DNA of 64,000 nucleotides. Origin: a virus. The position numbers and the translations under genes were made by a program. The stretch is taken from positions 26,000-89,999 of IMG/VR virus record IMGVR_UViG_3300027782_004428, one strand, 5' to 3'. This document shows, one piece after another, positions 32,312 through 39,854 of this stretch (its first letter is position 1; every line of letters starts with the position of its first letter). Under the pieces are notes generated by a model that had not been told where the DNA came from, did not search any database, and saw only the letters and a list, made by a program, of their open reading frames with translations.

Positions 32312-33265
32312 TCATGCTGTTTTGATTTTGTTGATGAATGTTTGACCAAACATAGGAGTGTATTTGTCATAGATCATAGTGGCACGATCACGAAATTGCT
32401 TTTGAATTTCTGCATCTGGGTCATTCACTGTGATTCCGTCATCAAGGCATAACTGTCTATGCACGTGGTCATCTTCGATAGCGTCCACACGTTCGTCTTG
32501 CGCGGCCAGCAAGGCTGCCTGCTCGATCACTTGTTGCAGATCTGCGTCAAGACCGGACCAGAAATCTTGATTCACAAGTATACTGGTCAAGAATATATTG
32601 TGATTGGAATGTAGAATACTGTCAGTGTGTTCTTGAGCGTTGGCATCATACAGACGTCTGTATGTTATCTCAGCCGCATCAATTTTGTTTGAGGTCAGTG
32701 CAGCAGGGATCTCACTCAGTTCCATCATGACTGGTTCCATTCCCAGCGTCTTGAAGTAGTCTTGAATTACTGGGCTATGCGGTACGCGAACTTTCAACCC
32801 TTGCAAATCTTCAACACTGCGAATAGCACGATTGGTACTGATCACAGTGAATCCACCCGAGTAGGTAAATGACAACCCTTTGATGTTTTTGGTGCCTGGC
32901 TGGTTCTGCAATGTGCTCAGTATTTTTTGTCCGATTGGACCATCAAGCACTCGGCTGGCATGATCATCGTCGGTAAACAAAAACGGCAAATCTAATGCAC
33001 GAAACCATGATGAATGACGGCCTAGCGAGTGTGTGTACATCTGTGTCATTTCTATCTTGCCTTCGTTCATGTACCGGATAAGGTCTGAGTAGGACACAGT
33101 CACGCCATTGTTGTACTTTTCAGAGTATTCACCGAGTGATAAAATTTCCACTGCAAGTTCGCTGTTGGACATCTGATACACTTGATCAGCAAATTTTTCA
33201 GCGGCTCTTAAGAAAATGTCTAGTGGTTCGTGGGCCAATACCCAGCGAATGGTTTTTGTTGGCAT
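32312..33265 (-). CDS. TRAP-type (DctP-like) substrate-binding protein without signal peptide
   Basis: 317 residues. The body follows the DctP fold: RALDLPFLFTDDDHASRVLDG, GLSFTYSGGFTVISTNRAI, DLQGLKVRVPHSPV (conserved Arg that clamps the carboxylate) and MELSEIPAALTSNKIDAAE. Yet it begins MPTKTIRWVLAHEP with no export signal, so it should stay in the cytoplasm. No TRAP permease is nearby. It may sequester an organic acid or act as a sensor. TAAATA box and GGAGAA upstream. Confidence 0.82.
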   Translation of the reverse strand: MPTKTIRWVLAHEPLDIFLRAAEKFADQVYQMSNSELAVEILSLGEYSEKYNNGVTVSYSDLIRYMNEGKIEMTQMYTHSLGRHSSWFRALDLPFLFTDDDHASRVLDGPIGQKILSTLQNQPGTKNIKGLSFTYSGGFTVISTNRAIRSVEDLQGLKVRVPHSPVIQDYFKTLGMEPVMMELSEIPAALTSNKIDAAEITYRRLYDANAQEHTDSILHSNHNIFLTSILVNQDFWSGLDADLQQVIEQAALLAAQDERVDAIEDDHVHRQLCLDDGITVNDPDAEIQKQFRDRATMIYDKYTPMFGQTFINKIKTA

Positions 33266-33289
33266 AAGGGATTCTCCAATTATTTTGAG

Positions 33290-33295
33290 TATTTA
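33290..33295 (-). promoter_or_regulatory. putative late promoter box TAAATA (leadered)
   Basis: TAAATACTC on the minus strand, 24 bases before the DctP-like ATG, with TTGGAGAA between. Confidence 0.5.
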
Positions 33296-33340
33296 TGTAA
33301 AAAATTAATACTTTTGTACTAACTCAAAAAGTAACACTCA

Positions 33341-33350
33341 AGTACTACTT
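33341..33350 (+). repeat. recurring motif AGTACTACTT (copy 2)
   Basis: Identical to 18437-18446 and 38994-39003. The surrounding 33.30-33.36 kb has further TACTTTTG and GTACTAAC variants. Confidence 0.4.
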
Positions 33351-33379
33351 TTGTTGCGTTTATTTATGCCAAATTCTGG

Positions 33380-33408
33380 TTGACCGAATATTCCCTTTTT
33401 GCTATAAT
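33380..33408 (+). promoter_or_regulatory. sigma70-type early promoter
   Basis: TTGACC, 17 bases, TATAAT (33403-33408). Leader CTTGTATAGAAACTAAAAAGG is shared with the promoter at 33713. Confidence 0.85.
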
Positions 33409-33438
33409 ACTTGTATAGAAACTAAAAAGGAGTCAGAG

Positions 33439-33723
33439 ATGACAAATTACGCAAACGAAGTTCTTTTTGTACTTGACCCAAACAACATTGAAGTGGTGTA
33501 TATTACTGCTCGCGATGACTATCGAACAGAAAAAGCACTTGCTACCGAAGTTCCACGATATTTTGGGTCTGATTTTGTATTTGTGCGTAAACTAGTAGTC
33601 GAATCTGGACTGACAAAAGATCAAGCAGAATCAGGACGCCGGGCGTTGTTGGCTTACTATGAAGCAATGGGCAGAACAATCCTTAATGTCAAGGATGCTC
33701 CGATGCTTTTGGTTGACCAATAA
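33439..33723 (+). CDS. small hypothetical phage protein
   Basis: 94 residues behind AAAAGGAGTCAGAG. ITARDDYRTEKALATEVPRYFG and KDQAESGRRALLAYYEAMG are helical. The C-terminal Val-Asp-Gln and stop are encoded by the -35 element of the next promoter (GTTGACCAATAA). Confidence 0.65.
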   Translation: MTNYANEVLFVLDPNNIEVVYITARDDYRTEKALATEVPRYFGSDFVFVRKLVVESGLTKDQAESGRRALLAYYEAMGRTILNVKDAPMLLVDQ

Positions 33724-33741
33724 TTCCCATTTTGCTATAAT
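33713..33741 (+). promoter_or_regulatory. sigma70-type early promoter
   Basis: TTGACC inside the last codons of the preceding gene, 17 bases, TATAAT (33736-33741). Confidence 0.85.
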
Positions 33742-33771
33742 ACTTGTATAGAAACTAAAAAGGGGTTCAAA

Positions 33772-34242
33772 ATGGGTACACGCAGTCGCATTGCAGTCAT
33801 GCACGGTTCAATCGCCAAGTCAATCTATTGTCATTGGGACGGCTATCTAGAGCACAACGGTGCCATCCTGCAAGAACACTATAACTCGGCCAAAGCCAAC
33901 CAACTGGTTGCCATGGGTGATATGAGTAGCCTACGTCCTGAGATTGGCGTCAAACATCCTTTTAGTTGTCTGGATCCTGAGGCTGGTAGCGACTATGAAG
34001 AACGTTATGGCAACATGTGTACCTTTTACGATCGCGACCGCGGTGAAACAGAATGCACCTGGTCAGTAGATCACACGTTTGAAGACTTCTTGGACCGTGC
34101 TAAAGGTTGTGCCGCTGAGTTTTACTATGTGATGAAAGATGGCACATGGTATGTGGGCGACACTTATGGCTCTACTGAATTAAGTAATAAGTTAACACCA
34201 CTTGCAGAAGCCATGCAAGCCGTGGAAACGGTTGACCAATAA
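33772..34242 (+). CDS. conserved phage protein (MGTRSRI family)
   Basis: 156 residues. MGTRSRIAVMHGSIAKSIYC and HWDGYLEHNGAILQEHY are typical of a phage family of unknown function common in large myoviruses. It also ends Val-Asp-Gln-stop, overlapping the next -35 element. Confidence 0.8.
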   Translation: MGTRSRIAVMHGSIAKSIYCHWDGYLEHNGAILQEHYNSAKANQLVAMGDMSSLRPEIGVKHPFSCLDPEAGSDYEERYGNMCTFYDRDRGETECTWSVDHTFEDFLDRAKGCAAEFYYVMKDGTWYVGDTYGSTELSNKLTPLAEAMQAVETVDQ

Positions 34243-34260
34243 TCGCAGAACTGCTATAAT
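34232..34260 (+). promoter_or_regulatory. sigma70-type early promoter
   Basis: TTGACC in the end of the preceding gene, 17 bases, TATAAT (34255-34260). Confidence 0.85.
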
Positions 34261-34289
34261 ATACACATATTAAGACACAAGGAGCCCAT

Positions 34290-35066
34290 ATGCCAGGATT
34301 TGTAGACGTATCAAACATGACAGCCCGTGAAGTTCGCATGATGGATCATGCGGCTGACGCTGATGAAACTTATCAGCCCCGTCGAACTTGGAAACCCCAA
34401 GCCAAGCTCGCAGGTGTTACTTACTCTGTGGACAATGTGTGGGGTGCGGCAGTGGCGGCACAACGCATCAACGGTTCTTATGTGAAAGAAACTCAGCACC
34501 GGTTAGATGATACCATTGGTACCATTATTGTAGACAAACGTCGCAACCGCGACATCATGCTTGACATCTTGGCCAACCCTGCTCAACTCACTGTGGAAGA
34601 TATTGCACAGGGCCAGGAGTGCCGCAAGTTCCTGCAACAAGACATTACCTTCCGTGCCCTCAAAGGCCGGCTGACAGAGTTTGACTCTTCAACCAGCAAG
34701 GTCATTGCTGTGGAAGATGAATTTGATACGGCTAAGCACCGGTTGGAACTGGCTGTGGTAGCATGTCTGCCTGCAAGTTATGTTCGCAGTCTAGAACGTC
34801 AAGCAGTTCAAGAACGTGTACGCCAAACATCAGGAGCCTTGATTGGCACACCCGGCGACAAAGTCACTTTGGCAGTTGAGATTGTGAAATCCAACTACAG
34901 TCAGCAATGGAACACCTGGTATGCCACTGGCGTTACCCAAGACAACTCTGCTGTGTTTTTTGCATACCGCCAAGAACTGGCCAAGGGTGCCAAACACACC
35001 ATCGTGGGAACCGTTAAAGCTCACAGAGACGGCTCCACTCAACTCAACCGTGTGAGCATTACCTAA
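34290..35066 (+). CDS. conserved phage protein
   Basis: 258 residues behind AAGGAGCCCAT. An N-terminal helical part is followed by a long helix region (DEFDTAKHRLELAVVACLP) and a C-terminal beta part that looks OB-like (IVGTVKAHRDGSTQLNRVSI). Unknown function. Confidence 0.65.
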   Translation: MPGFVDVSNMTAREVRMMDHAADADETYQPRRTWKPQAKLAGVTYSVDNVWGAAVAAQRINGSYVKETQHRLDDTIGTIIVDKRRNRDIMLDILANPAQLTVEDIAQGQECRKFLQQDITFRALKGRLTEFDSSTSKVIAVEDEFDTAKHRLELAVVACLPASYVRSLERQAVQERVRQTSGALIGTPGDKVTLAVEIVKSNYSQQWNTWYATGVTQDNSAVFFAYRQELAKGAKHTIVGTVKAHRDGSTQLNRVSIT

Positions 35067-35075
35067 GGAAATTGT

Positions 35076-35204
35076 ATGCGTAACTTTGTACTTGGTATCA
35101 TTTTTGGACTGGTAATAGCCACGGTAGGCTTCTCCGGATTGGCACGTATGTTTGACAAAGGTGTCCATACCATCCAACAAACCAGCAAGGAACTGGCTCA
35201 GTAA
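35076..35204 (+). CDS. 42-residue membrane protein
   Basis: MRNFVLGIIFGLVIATVGFS is one membrane helix, followed by GLARMFDKGVHTIQQTSKEL. This form closely resembles a tiny membrane protein of cyanophage-type myoviruses. TAAGGAAATTGT supplies a ribosome site. Confidence 0.65.
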   Translation: MRNFVLGIIFGLVIATVGFSGLARMFDKGVHTIQQTSKELAQ

Positions 35205-35242
35205 TTTGGGCAAATTGAACCAAAAATTATTGCAAAAATGGT

Positions 35243-35271
35243 TGACCAATATCACATCTTTTGTTATAATT
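35243..35271 (+). promoter_or_regulatory. sigma70-type promoter, leaderless leader-peptide geometry
   Basis: TTGACC, 17 bases, TATAAT (35266-35271), then 6 bases to an ATG at 35278 that opens a 15-codon frame. Confidence 0.75.
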
Positions 35272-35277
35272 TAGGTA

Positions 35278-35325
35278 TGTTGTGCAGAGATGCAAAACAT
35301 TTTTTAAACTTTAGGCAACTTTGAA
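35278..35325 (+). CDS. candidate leaderless leader peptide (15 aa)
   Basis: MLCRDAKHFLNFRQL, stop 12 bases before the ATG of the next gene. Its ATG has exactly the promoter spacing (6 bases from the -10) seen for leaderless genes. Could be a regulatory upstream ORF. Confidence 0.35.
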
Positions 35326-35337
35326 AGGCAACCTATT

Positions 35338-35673
35338 ATGTCAGCAGACAAACTCTTTACAGTGGCGGGCACTGCAACAAACCCAGATGGTACTACTAAG
35401 GCTCGCTTTGCGAACGACTTGGTAGCCCGCATTAAGATCCTTAACAAGGCTAAATGCACCAACATCAACTTGGTAGAATTGCCCCGTGCAATGACCAAGT
35501 TAGAGGCTCTTCAGTTCTTGACTGAGCAGGGCATTACAGACGGCGACGCCGGCTATGCTGTGGCCAACAAATTGGCTGAGAAGTCAAAGGTTGCCAAGAA
35601 AGGCGAAGTCATGGTCAAGGCTGTGAAAGCTTCTGCACCCAAGACCACTGCCAAGACTGCTGTGACAGCGTAA
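35338..35673 (+). CDS. conserved phage protein
   Basis: 111 residues behind GAAAGGCAACC. KARFANDLVARIKILNKAKCTNINLVELPRA and LEALQFLTEQGI, with a Lys/Ala-rich tail (VKASAPKTTAKTAV). Small helical, perhaps DNA-binding. Unknown. Confidence 0.65.
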   Translation: MSADKLFTVAGTATNPDGTTKARFANDLVARIKILNKAKCTNINLVELPRAMTKLEALQFLTEQGITDGDAGYAVANKLAEKSKVAKKGEVMVKAVKASAPKTTAKTAVTA

Positions 35674-35689
35674 GCACACTGGAGTGCCA

Positions 35690-35716
35690 AAAAGGCGGCT
35701 TTCGGGCCGCTTTTCT
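35690..35716 (+). terminator. rho-independent terminator
   Basis: GCGGC TTTCGG GCCGC stem flanked by A and T runs (AAAAGG... CTTTTCT). Confidence 0.75.
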
Positions 35717-35748
35717 ATGGCTTTTTGCTCAAGACAATAATTAATACT

Positions 35749-36003
35749 ATGTTAGAACAAGACGAATTCTTACACGAGCGTATCAAAACGGTTATGCTGG
35801 ATGTTATGGCTGTGCTTTATGACAATGGTATCAAACATGTACACATGGGTGCCATGATGAGATTGTTGGGAGTTGACGATGTCAAGGCTTCTGAGCATGA
35901 CAACGAACTGATAGAACTGGACGAAAAGTTTGGCGCCATGTTATCTCAGTTAAATAAAAATGTAGCACCTGTAGAAGTTCCCAAAGACGCTACCTTCCAT
36001 TAA
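35749..36003 (+). CDS. conserved small phage protein
   Basis: 84 residues from the ATG at 35749. Acidic, helical: KTVMLDVMAVLYDNGIKHVHMGAMMRLLGV. TTAATA ends 2 bases upstream, a weak version of the late leaderless arrangement. The last base of its stop starts the next ATG. Confidence 0.6.
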   Translation: MLEQDEFLHERIKTVMLDVMAVLYDNGIKHVHMGAMMRLLGVDDVKASEHDNELIELDEKFGAMLSQLNKNVAPVEVPKDATFH

Positions 36004-36251
36004 TGACCATATCTAATTATCGCGCAGTGGAGCCACTGTTTATTGTGTTCCTGCGCAACAGCAATCAGGCCGAACAACTGTTCCGAGCCTGGATCAAACA
36101 AAATCGAATTGAACACGCCAACGTCTCCAGCAACAGAATGATGTTGCATGACCAACGTGCGTTTGAACAATTTCGTGTGACTTGGACTCATGGCCTTGAA
36201 TCAGTCACAGTCTGGGACACCTGGTTAAAAAGACACATTTACTTTGACTAA
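36003..36251 (+). CDS. small hypothetical phage protein
   Basis: 82 residues. LFIVFLRNSNQAEQLFRAWIK and MMLHDQRAFEQFRVTW, ending in a Trp-rich tail. Probably a small ferredoxin-like fold. Unknown. Confidence 0.6.
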   Translation: MTISNYRAVEPLFIVFLRNSNQAEQLFRAWIKQNRIEHANVSSNRMMLHDQRAFEQFRVTWTHGLESVTVWDTWLKRHIYFD

Positions 36252-36257
36252 CAAGAG

Positions 36258-36280
36258 TGCCAAAAACCTGGCATTTTATT
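36258..36280 (+). terminator. weak terminator hairpin
   Basis: TGCCA AAAACC TGGCA then TTTTATT. Its T tract overlaps the next -35. Confidence 0.45.
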
Positions 36281-36307
36281 GACAACCGCCTTGTATGACT
36301 GTATAAT
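36279..36307 (+). promoter_or_regulatory. sigma70-type promoter
   Basis: TTGACA, 17 bases, TATAAT (36302-36307). Drives the run 36335-38017. Confidence 0.85.
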
Positions 36308-36334
36308 TACTATTGTCAACACAAGGAGAAACAA

Positions 36335-36520
36335 ATGACACAACACGAACAGATCGTAGCCGCTTATGAAAACTACTTGGCGGAGAATGCCAAGTTCACT
36401 GAAAAAGGTGTCAAAGCCGCTGCCGCCCGTGCTCGAAAAGCACTGCAAGAAATGAGCAAGGGCATCAAAGAGCGCCGCAAAGAAATCACTACAGAAAAAG
36501 AAGCATTGACTGTCAAGTAA
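36335..36520 (+). CDS. histone H1-like small basic protein
   Basis: 61 residues behind AAGGAG. KGVKAAAARARKALQEMSK and KERRKEITTEKE resemble small H1-like proteins conserved in T4-like phages. Likely binds nucleic acid. Confidence 0.65.
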   Translation: MTQHEQIVAAYENYLAENAKFTEKGVKAAAARARKALQEMSKGIKERRKEITTEKEALTVK

Positions 36521-36717
36521 TGCCAACAGTTACAGTCCAAGTAGTTGAAGACCCAGATAATCCAGGAGAGCTACTCTTGGATTTGGGTAACGAATTGTGT
36601 GCTGAAATTGGATGGAAAGTAGGCGACACAATAGAATGGATAGACCGAAAGGATGGCTCATGGCTATTACAATCAACCTCGCAGAAGAGCAAGAAAACAA
36701 CACAACAGACACAATAA
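36520..36717 (+). CDS. AbrB/SpoVT-like small protein
   Basis: 65 residues. ELLLDLGNELCAEIGWKVGD and TIEWIDRKDGSWLLQ follow the swapped-hairpin AbrB pattern. Conserved in phages; probably DNA-binding. Overlaps the next gene by 58 bases. Confidence 0.6.
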   Translation: MPTVTVQVVEDPDNPGELLLDLGNELCAEIGWKVGDTIEWIDRKDGSWLLQSTSQKSKKTTQQTQ

Positions 36718-37238
36718 ATTTTTCCAGTGGATTGACAGTGGGCGGATTTTCAGATTACAACTATGGTGCAATTCCATCGTTGGCCACTGTTGATCTTTCC
36801 AAACTGACAACATCAAGTATCACAATATCAAATACTGCACCATCATACAGTATCAGCAACAGCGGCATCAGCAACCATCGTGCTAGTTTAGGACAGTCAA
36901 ATACAGTTTGGACCACATCGGGCACAGGCAGTATAAATTGGAACCAAAGCGCCGTGGGCGGAGTTTATCATAACCCAGCCATGGAAGTTAACCAAGGTGG
37001 ACAAGTCTCTCTTAAAGGCGACAACGCTGACATTGATATCAATGGCAAGAGCCTGGTCAAATGGATGCAGGTCATGGAGGAACGCATGAACTGGATGCAA
37101 CCCAACGTGGAACTGGAAAAAGAATGGGACGATTTGAAGAAGCTGGGAGACCGCTATCGCAAGTTGGAACAGAAGTGCCGAGAAAAAGCAGACATGTGGA
37201 AGAAACTTAAATCAATGCCCAAACCGGAGATCAGATGA
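36660..37238 (+). CDS. conserved phage protein with C-terminal coiled coil
   Basis: 192 residues from the ATG at 36660. Ser/Thr-rich N-terminal half, then INGKSLVKWMQVMEERMNWM and a coiled coil (LEKEWDDLKKLGDRYRKLEQ). This C-terminus is common in myovirus proteins of unknown, perhaps virion, function. Confidence 0.65.
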   Translation: MAITINLAEEQENNTTDTINFSSGLTVGGFSDYNYGAIPSLATVDLSKLTTSSITISNTAPSYSISNSGISNHRASLGQSNTVWTTSGTGSINWNQSAVGGVYHNPAMEVNQGGQVSLKGDNADIDINGKSLVKWMQVMEERMNWMQPNVELEKEWDDLKKLGDRYRKLEQKCREKADMWKKLKSMPKPEIR

Positions 37239-38017
37239 CCCCTAAGCAACGCATCCGACACATCACAAAGTGGATTCGACAATACGCAACAAAAAACAAG
37301 ATCTCTACGCTAGTTGTAGGTATCTCGGGCGGTATTGACAGCTCTGTGGTCAGCACACTTTGCGCAGAAACCGGACTCAAGACCATTGTGGTCCAGATGC
37401 CTATTCGTCAGAATCGCAAGCTGGACAACCGCAGTTCAATGCAGGCCGACTGGTTACTGGAACGCTACAAAAACGTCACTTATGTAAGCATGGATCTAAC
37501 CCCGGTGTTCACAGCATTTGAAAAGAAACTTGAGCCCATTTGTCGGGACAGCACGGATATAACTTTGGCATTTGCCAACTCACGTGCTAGACTACGCATG
37601 ATGACCCTGTATCAAATTGCTCAAAGTTACGGCGGCATTGTTGTGGGCACAGGCAACCGCGTGGAGGACTTTGGGGTGGGGTTTTTTACCAAATACGGTG
37701 ACGGTGGCGTGGATATTTCACCCATTGGCGACTGTATGAAAACTGCTGTTTGGGCCATGGGCCGCGAGTTTGGCTTGCCACAAGAGATCATTGATGCCGC
37801 ACCCACAGACGGACTCTGGGATGATGACCGCACTGACGAAGGACAACTGGGCATGACCTATCCTGAACTGGAGAAAGCCATGGACCAAGACACATACTCA
37901 GAACTTGAGCTGTATGCCACCGGTCCTGAAAAGAAAAATCTCAAGAAATATCGAGCAATTCGAGCTAGAAACCTGCACAAAATGGAACCAATTCCTGTGT
38001 GCCAAATCCCTGAGTAA
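37235..38017 (+). CDS. nadE: NH3-dependent NAD+ synthetase
   Basis: 260 residues. VVGISGGIDSSVVSTL is the PP-loop ATP site. FANSRARLRMMTLY, VGTGNRVEDFGVGFFTKYGD and GVDISPIGDCMKT are the NadE signature blocks for NaAD adenylation and amidation. Length fits the single-domain ammonia-dependent form; no glutaminase domain is present. It should raise NAD+ supply in the infected cell. ATGA-coupled to the upstream gene. Confidence 0.93.
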   Translation: MTPKQRIRHITKWIRQYATKNKISTLVVGISGGIDSSVVSTLCAETGLKTIVVQMPIRQNRKLDNRSSMQADWLLERYKNVTYVSMDLTPVFTAFEKKLEPICRDSTDITLAFANSRARLRMMTLYQIAQSYGGIVVGTGNRVEDFGVGFFTKYGDGGVDISPIGDCMKTAVWAMGREFGLPQEIIDAAPTDGLWDDDRTDEGQLGMTYPELEKAMDQDTYSELELYATGPEKKNLKKYRAIRARNLHKMEPIPVCQIPE

Positions 38018-38022
38018 ACTGC

Positions 38023-38042
38023 GCCGTTTACCTCAAAACGGC
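38023..38042 (+). terminator. hairpin after nadE
   Basis: GCCGTTT ACCTCA AAACGGC, 7-bp stem, without a T run. Possible attenuating hairpin or processing site. Confidence 0.4.
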
Positions 38043-38099
38043 ACCATTTCGTCCCGGTCTTTGCCCGGTTCTGCAACCAAGTGAGTAAGTAAAACTACC

Positions 38100-38687
38100 A
38101 TGAAAGCACAAGTAAACCACATCAGCGATCAAATCGCAATTTGGAGTTTGAGAGCGTTCCGAGTCGCAGGACTTTGGATCATTGCCCTTGCTGTGATCGC
38201 TGTATGCAATCACAAGTTAAACAATCTCCGCGCAGGTGTTGAATCAATGCCCGCCGGTTATGTGTCAGCCACAGAAAAAATTCGATCCTTGGATTGCTTG
38301 ACACGCAACATCTACTGGGAAGCCGCTTCAGAGCCTTTTGAAGGCAAAGTTGCAGTGGCCCAAGTCACAATGAACAGACTGGCATCGGGACGCTTTGGCG
38401 ACTCAGTTTGCGGTGTGATCTATCAGAAAAACGTATTCTACGAGCGAGTAATCTGTCAGTTTAGTTGGGTGTGCGAAAGCACACATAAAACTCGTCCGGT
38501 GCATCCGCCCTTGTGGGCAGAATCGGAATTGGTGGCTAAAAAGGTATTGTTAGAAAACTTTAGACTGCCCAGTTTAAAAGGCGCACTTTATTATCACGCC
38601 GACTACGTTAGCCCGGGTTGGCAAAAACCCAAAATTGACAAAATTGGTCGTCACATCTTTTACGGAGAGCGTAATAATGCCCTTTAA
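38100..38687 (+). CDS. cell-wall hydrolase, SleB/CwlJ type (endolysin)
   Basis: 195 residues. An N-terminal membrane segment (VAGLWIIALAVIAVCNHKL) acts as a signal anchor. The catalytic domain runs LTRNIYWEAASEPFEGKVAV (catalytic Glu), VAQVTMNRLASGRFGDSVCG and VICQFSWVC. The SleB family cleaves peptidoglycan, and myoviruses use it for lysis. The next gene is holin-like. Confidence 0.88.
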   Translation: MKAQVNHISDQIAIWSLRAFRVAGLWIIALAVIAVCNHKLNNLRAGVESMPAGYVSATEKIRSLDCLTRNIYWEAASEPFEGKVAVAQVTMNRLASGRFGDSVCGVIYQKNVFYERVICQFSWVCESTHKTRPVHPPLWAESELVAKKVLLENFRLPSLKGALYYHADYVSPGWQKPKIDKIGRHIFYGERNNAL

Positions 38688-38991
38688 TTTTCCTGTTGCA
38701 ATTGTTGCTGTTCGTGATTATATTACCAACAGTCTGGCTCGACTTTCAGCAGATACACTGGGTTGGTTGGCTGCCATTGTGTTGCATTGTGCAACCTTGC
38801 CCAGTTTCCTGGCACTCATGACCGGGCTGAGTGACCGGACTCCGGGACTGGACATTATCCTGTTTCTCTGGAGTGGTTTGGTTCTGCTGTTTCTTCGTGC
38901 AGTGGTGCTTAGAGACATGCTGAATATTATCACCATTGGATTTGGGTTTATACTACAAGCCGGATTCATGGCCCTGATATTGTTTAAGTAA
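38677..38991 (+). CDS. holin-like inner-membrane protein
   Basis: 104 residues from the ATG at 38677. Three hydrophobic segments (WLAAIVLHCATLPSFLALM, IILFLWSGLVLLFLRA, IITIGFGFILQAGFMALIL). It overlaps the endolysin gene by 11 bases, as a holin would. The family is conserved in cyanophage-type myoviruses, but pore activity is not established. Confidence 0.65.
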   Translation: MPFNFPVAIVAVRDYITNSLARLSADTLGWLAAIVLHCATLPSFLALMTGLSDRTPGLDIILFLWSGLVLLFLRAVVLRDMLNIITIGFGFILQAGFMALILFK

Positions 38992-38993
38992 AA

Positions 38994-39003
38994 AGTACTA
39001 CTT
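38994..39003 (+). repeat. recurring motif AGTACTACTT (copy 3)
   Basis: Overlaps the -35 of the promoter at 39002 by two bases, a position where a bound protein would block or recruit polymerase. Confidence 0.45.
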
Positions 39004-39030
39004 GACTACAAATCTTGAATATGCTATAAT
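39002..39030 (+). promoter_or_regulatory. sigma70-type promoter, leaderless geometry
   Basis: TTGACT, 17 bases, TATAAT (39025-39030), 6 bases to the ATG at 39037. Confidence 0.85.
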
Positions 39031-39036
39031 ATAGAC

Positions 39037-39273
39037 ATGTTTAAGACTTCCACACACACTTACCGAACGCTCAAGCGAAACGATCCTAATTTCAGTTTCA
39101 GTCCCGATGGCATTACTCTAGTGCCACGTGCTTCAATTGCTGTAAGCAATCGATGTCCAGAAAACTATCGGAATCTTATTCAGGAGTGTATCAATCATGG
39201 TTGGCTCCTGCCTGTGGCTCACATGCGTGATGAAGAACTAACTTGGGAACTATTGAAATATGAAACTCTGTGA
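39037..39273 (+). CDS. conserved small phage protein (leaderless)
   Basis: 78 residues. PENYRNLIQECINHGWLLPVAHM resembles a conserved myovirus protein. No ribosome binding site. Overlaps the next gene by 14 bases. Confidence 0.65.
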   Translation: MFKTSTHTYRTLKRNDPNFSFSPDGITLVPRASIAVSNRCPENYRNLIQECINHGWLLPVAHMRDEELTWELLKYETL

Positions 39274-39481
39274 TAATTGCGACGAGCGAGCCCTGTGCTG
39301 TGACCACTGTGCCTACTTCAACTTCAATGGAGATGCGAGCGGCGCTTACACCGGCAATGGGTTCTGCCGCTTGCACAAGCGAGCAGAAGATCCTGGCAGT
39401 CTCTGTGACGAGTATTTTTGTTTTGAACTTCTAGCAAAGGACGCACCTAATGAGCATGCATCTCGCACACCCAAGTCTTAG
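39260..39481 (+). CDS. Cys-rich zinc-binding protein
   Basis: 73 residues. LCDNCDERALCCDHCAYF, then FCRLHKR and CDEYFC: nine cysteines and a His that could hold two zinc ions. Perhaps an adaptor. Overlaps the next gene by 32 bases. Confidence 0.65.
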   Translation: MKLCDNCDERALCCDHCAYFNFNGDASGAYTGNGFCRLHKRAEDPGSLCDEYFCFELLAKDAPNEHASRTPKS

Positions 39482-39839
39482 TCTCAACGGTCGTAAAAAA
39501 GGCAAGGTCAAGTTCCGCAACGCAGACGAAGCCCGCAAGGCACGTGAGCTAGATGCTAGTTGGAAAGAACTGCTGAAAAATCAAGGAATCGAGCTAGAAG
39601 AAAAGCGCCGTAAACGTGCCCTGGCTGCTGAGCCCTTGGTATACAAACTAAGTATACCACCTGGCCGAAGTACTGCTCACTTGCCCAGCCGCAACACAGG
39701 CGGCAACGCCACCCTGGCCGCACCCAAGGTGTACACTGGTACCAAGGTCAAAGGTATTGCTACCATGCACAAGTCAAATGCTGTGCCTGTGTTTTCAGAT
39801 GAAGAAGCAATTGAAATTTCCCGGATGCGCCGTGGTTAA
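39450..39839 (+). CDS. conserved myovirus protein
   Basis: 129 residues. MSMHLAHPSLSLNGRKKGKV opens and TKVKGIATMHKSNAVPVFSD, then EEAIEISRMRR, closes. Both ends are hallmarks of a protein widespread in T4-like marine phages, function unknown. Basic, probably nucleic-acid associated. Confidence 0.8.
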   Translation: MSMHLAHPSLSLNGRKKGKVKFRNADEARKARELDASWKELLKNQGIELEEKRRKRALAAEPLVYKLSIPPGRSTAHLPSRNTGGNATLAAPKVYTGTKVKGIATMHKSNAVPVFSDEEAIEISRMRRG

Positions 39840-39854
39840 TCTAAAAGGTAAATT

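Noticed and set aside
33266-33379. AT-rich gap as a replication origin
   Set aside because: It holds a late promoter and TACTTTTG/AGTACT repeats but no ordered iterons or DnaA boxes. Nothing specific to an origin is visible.
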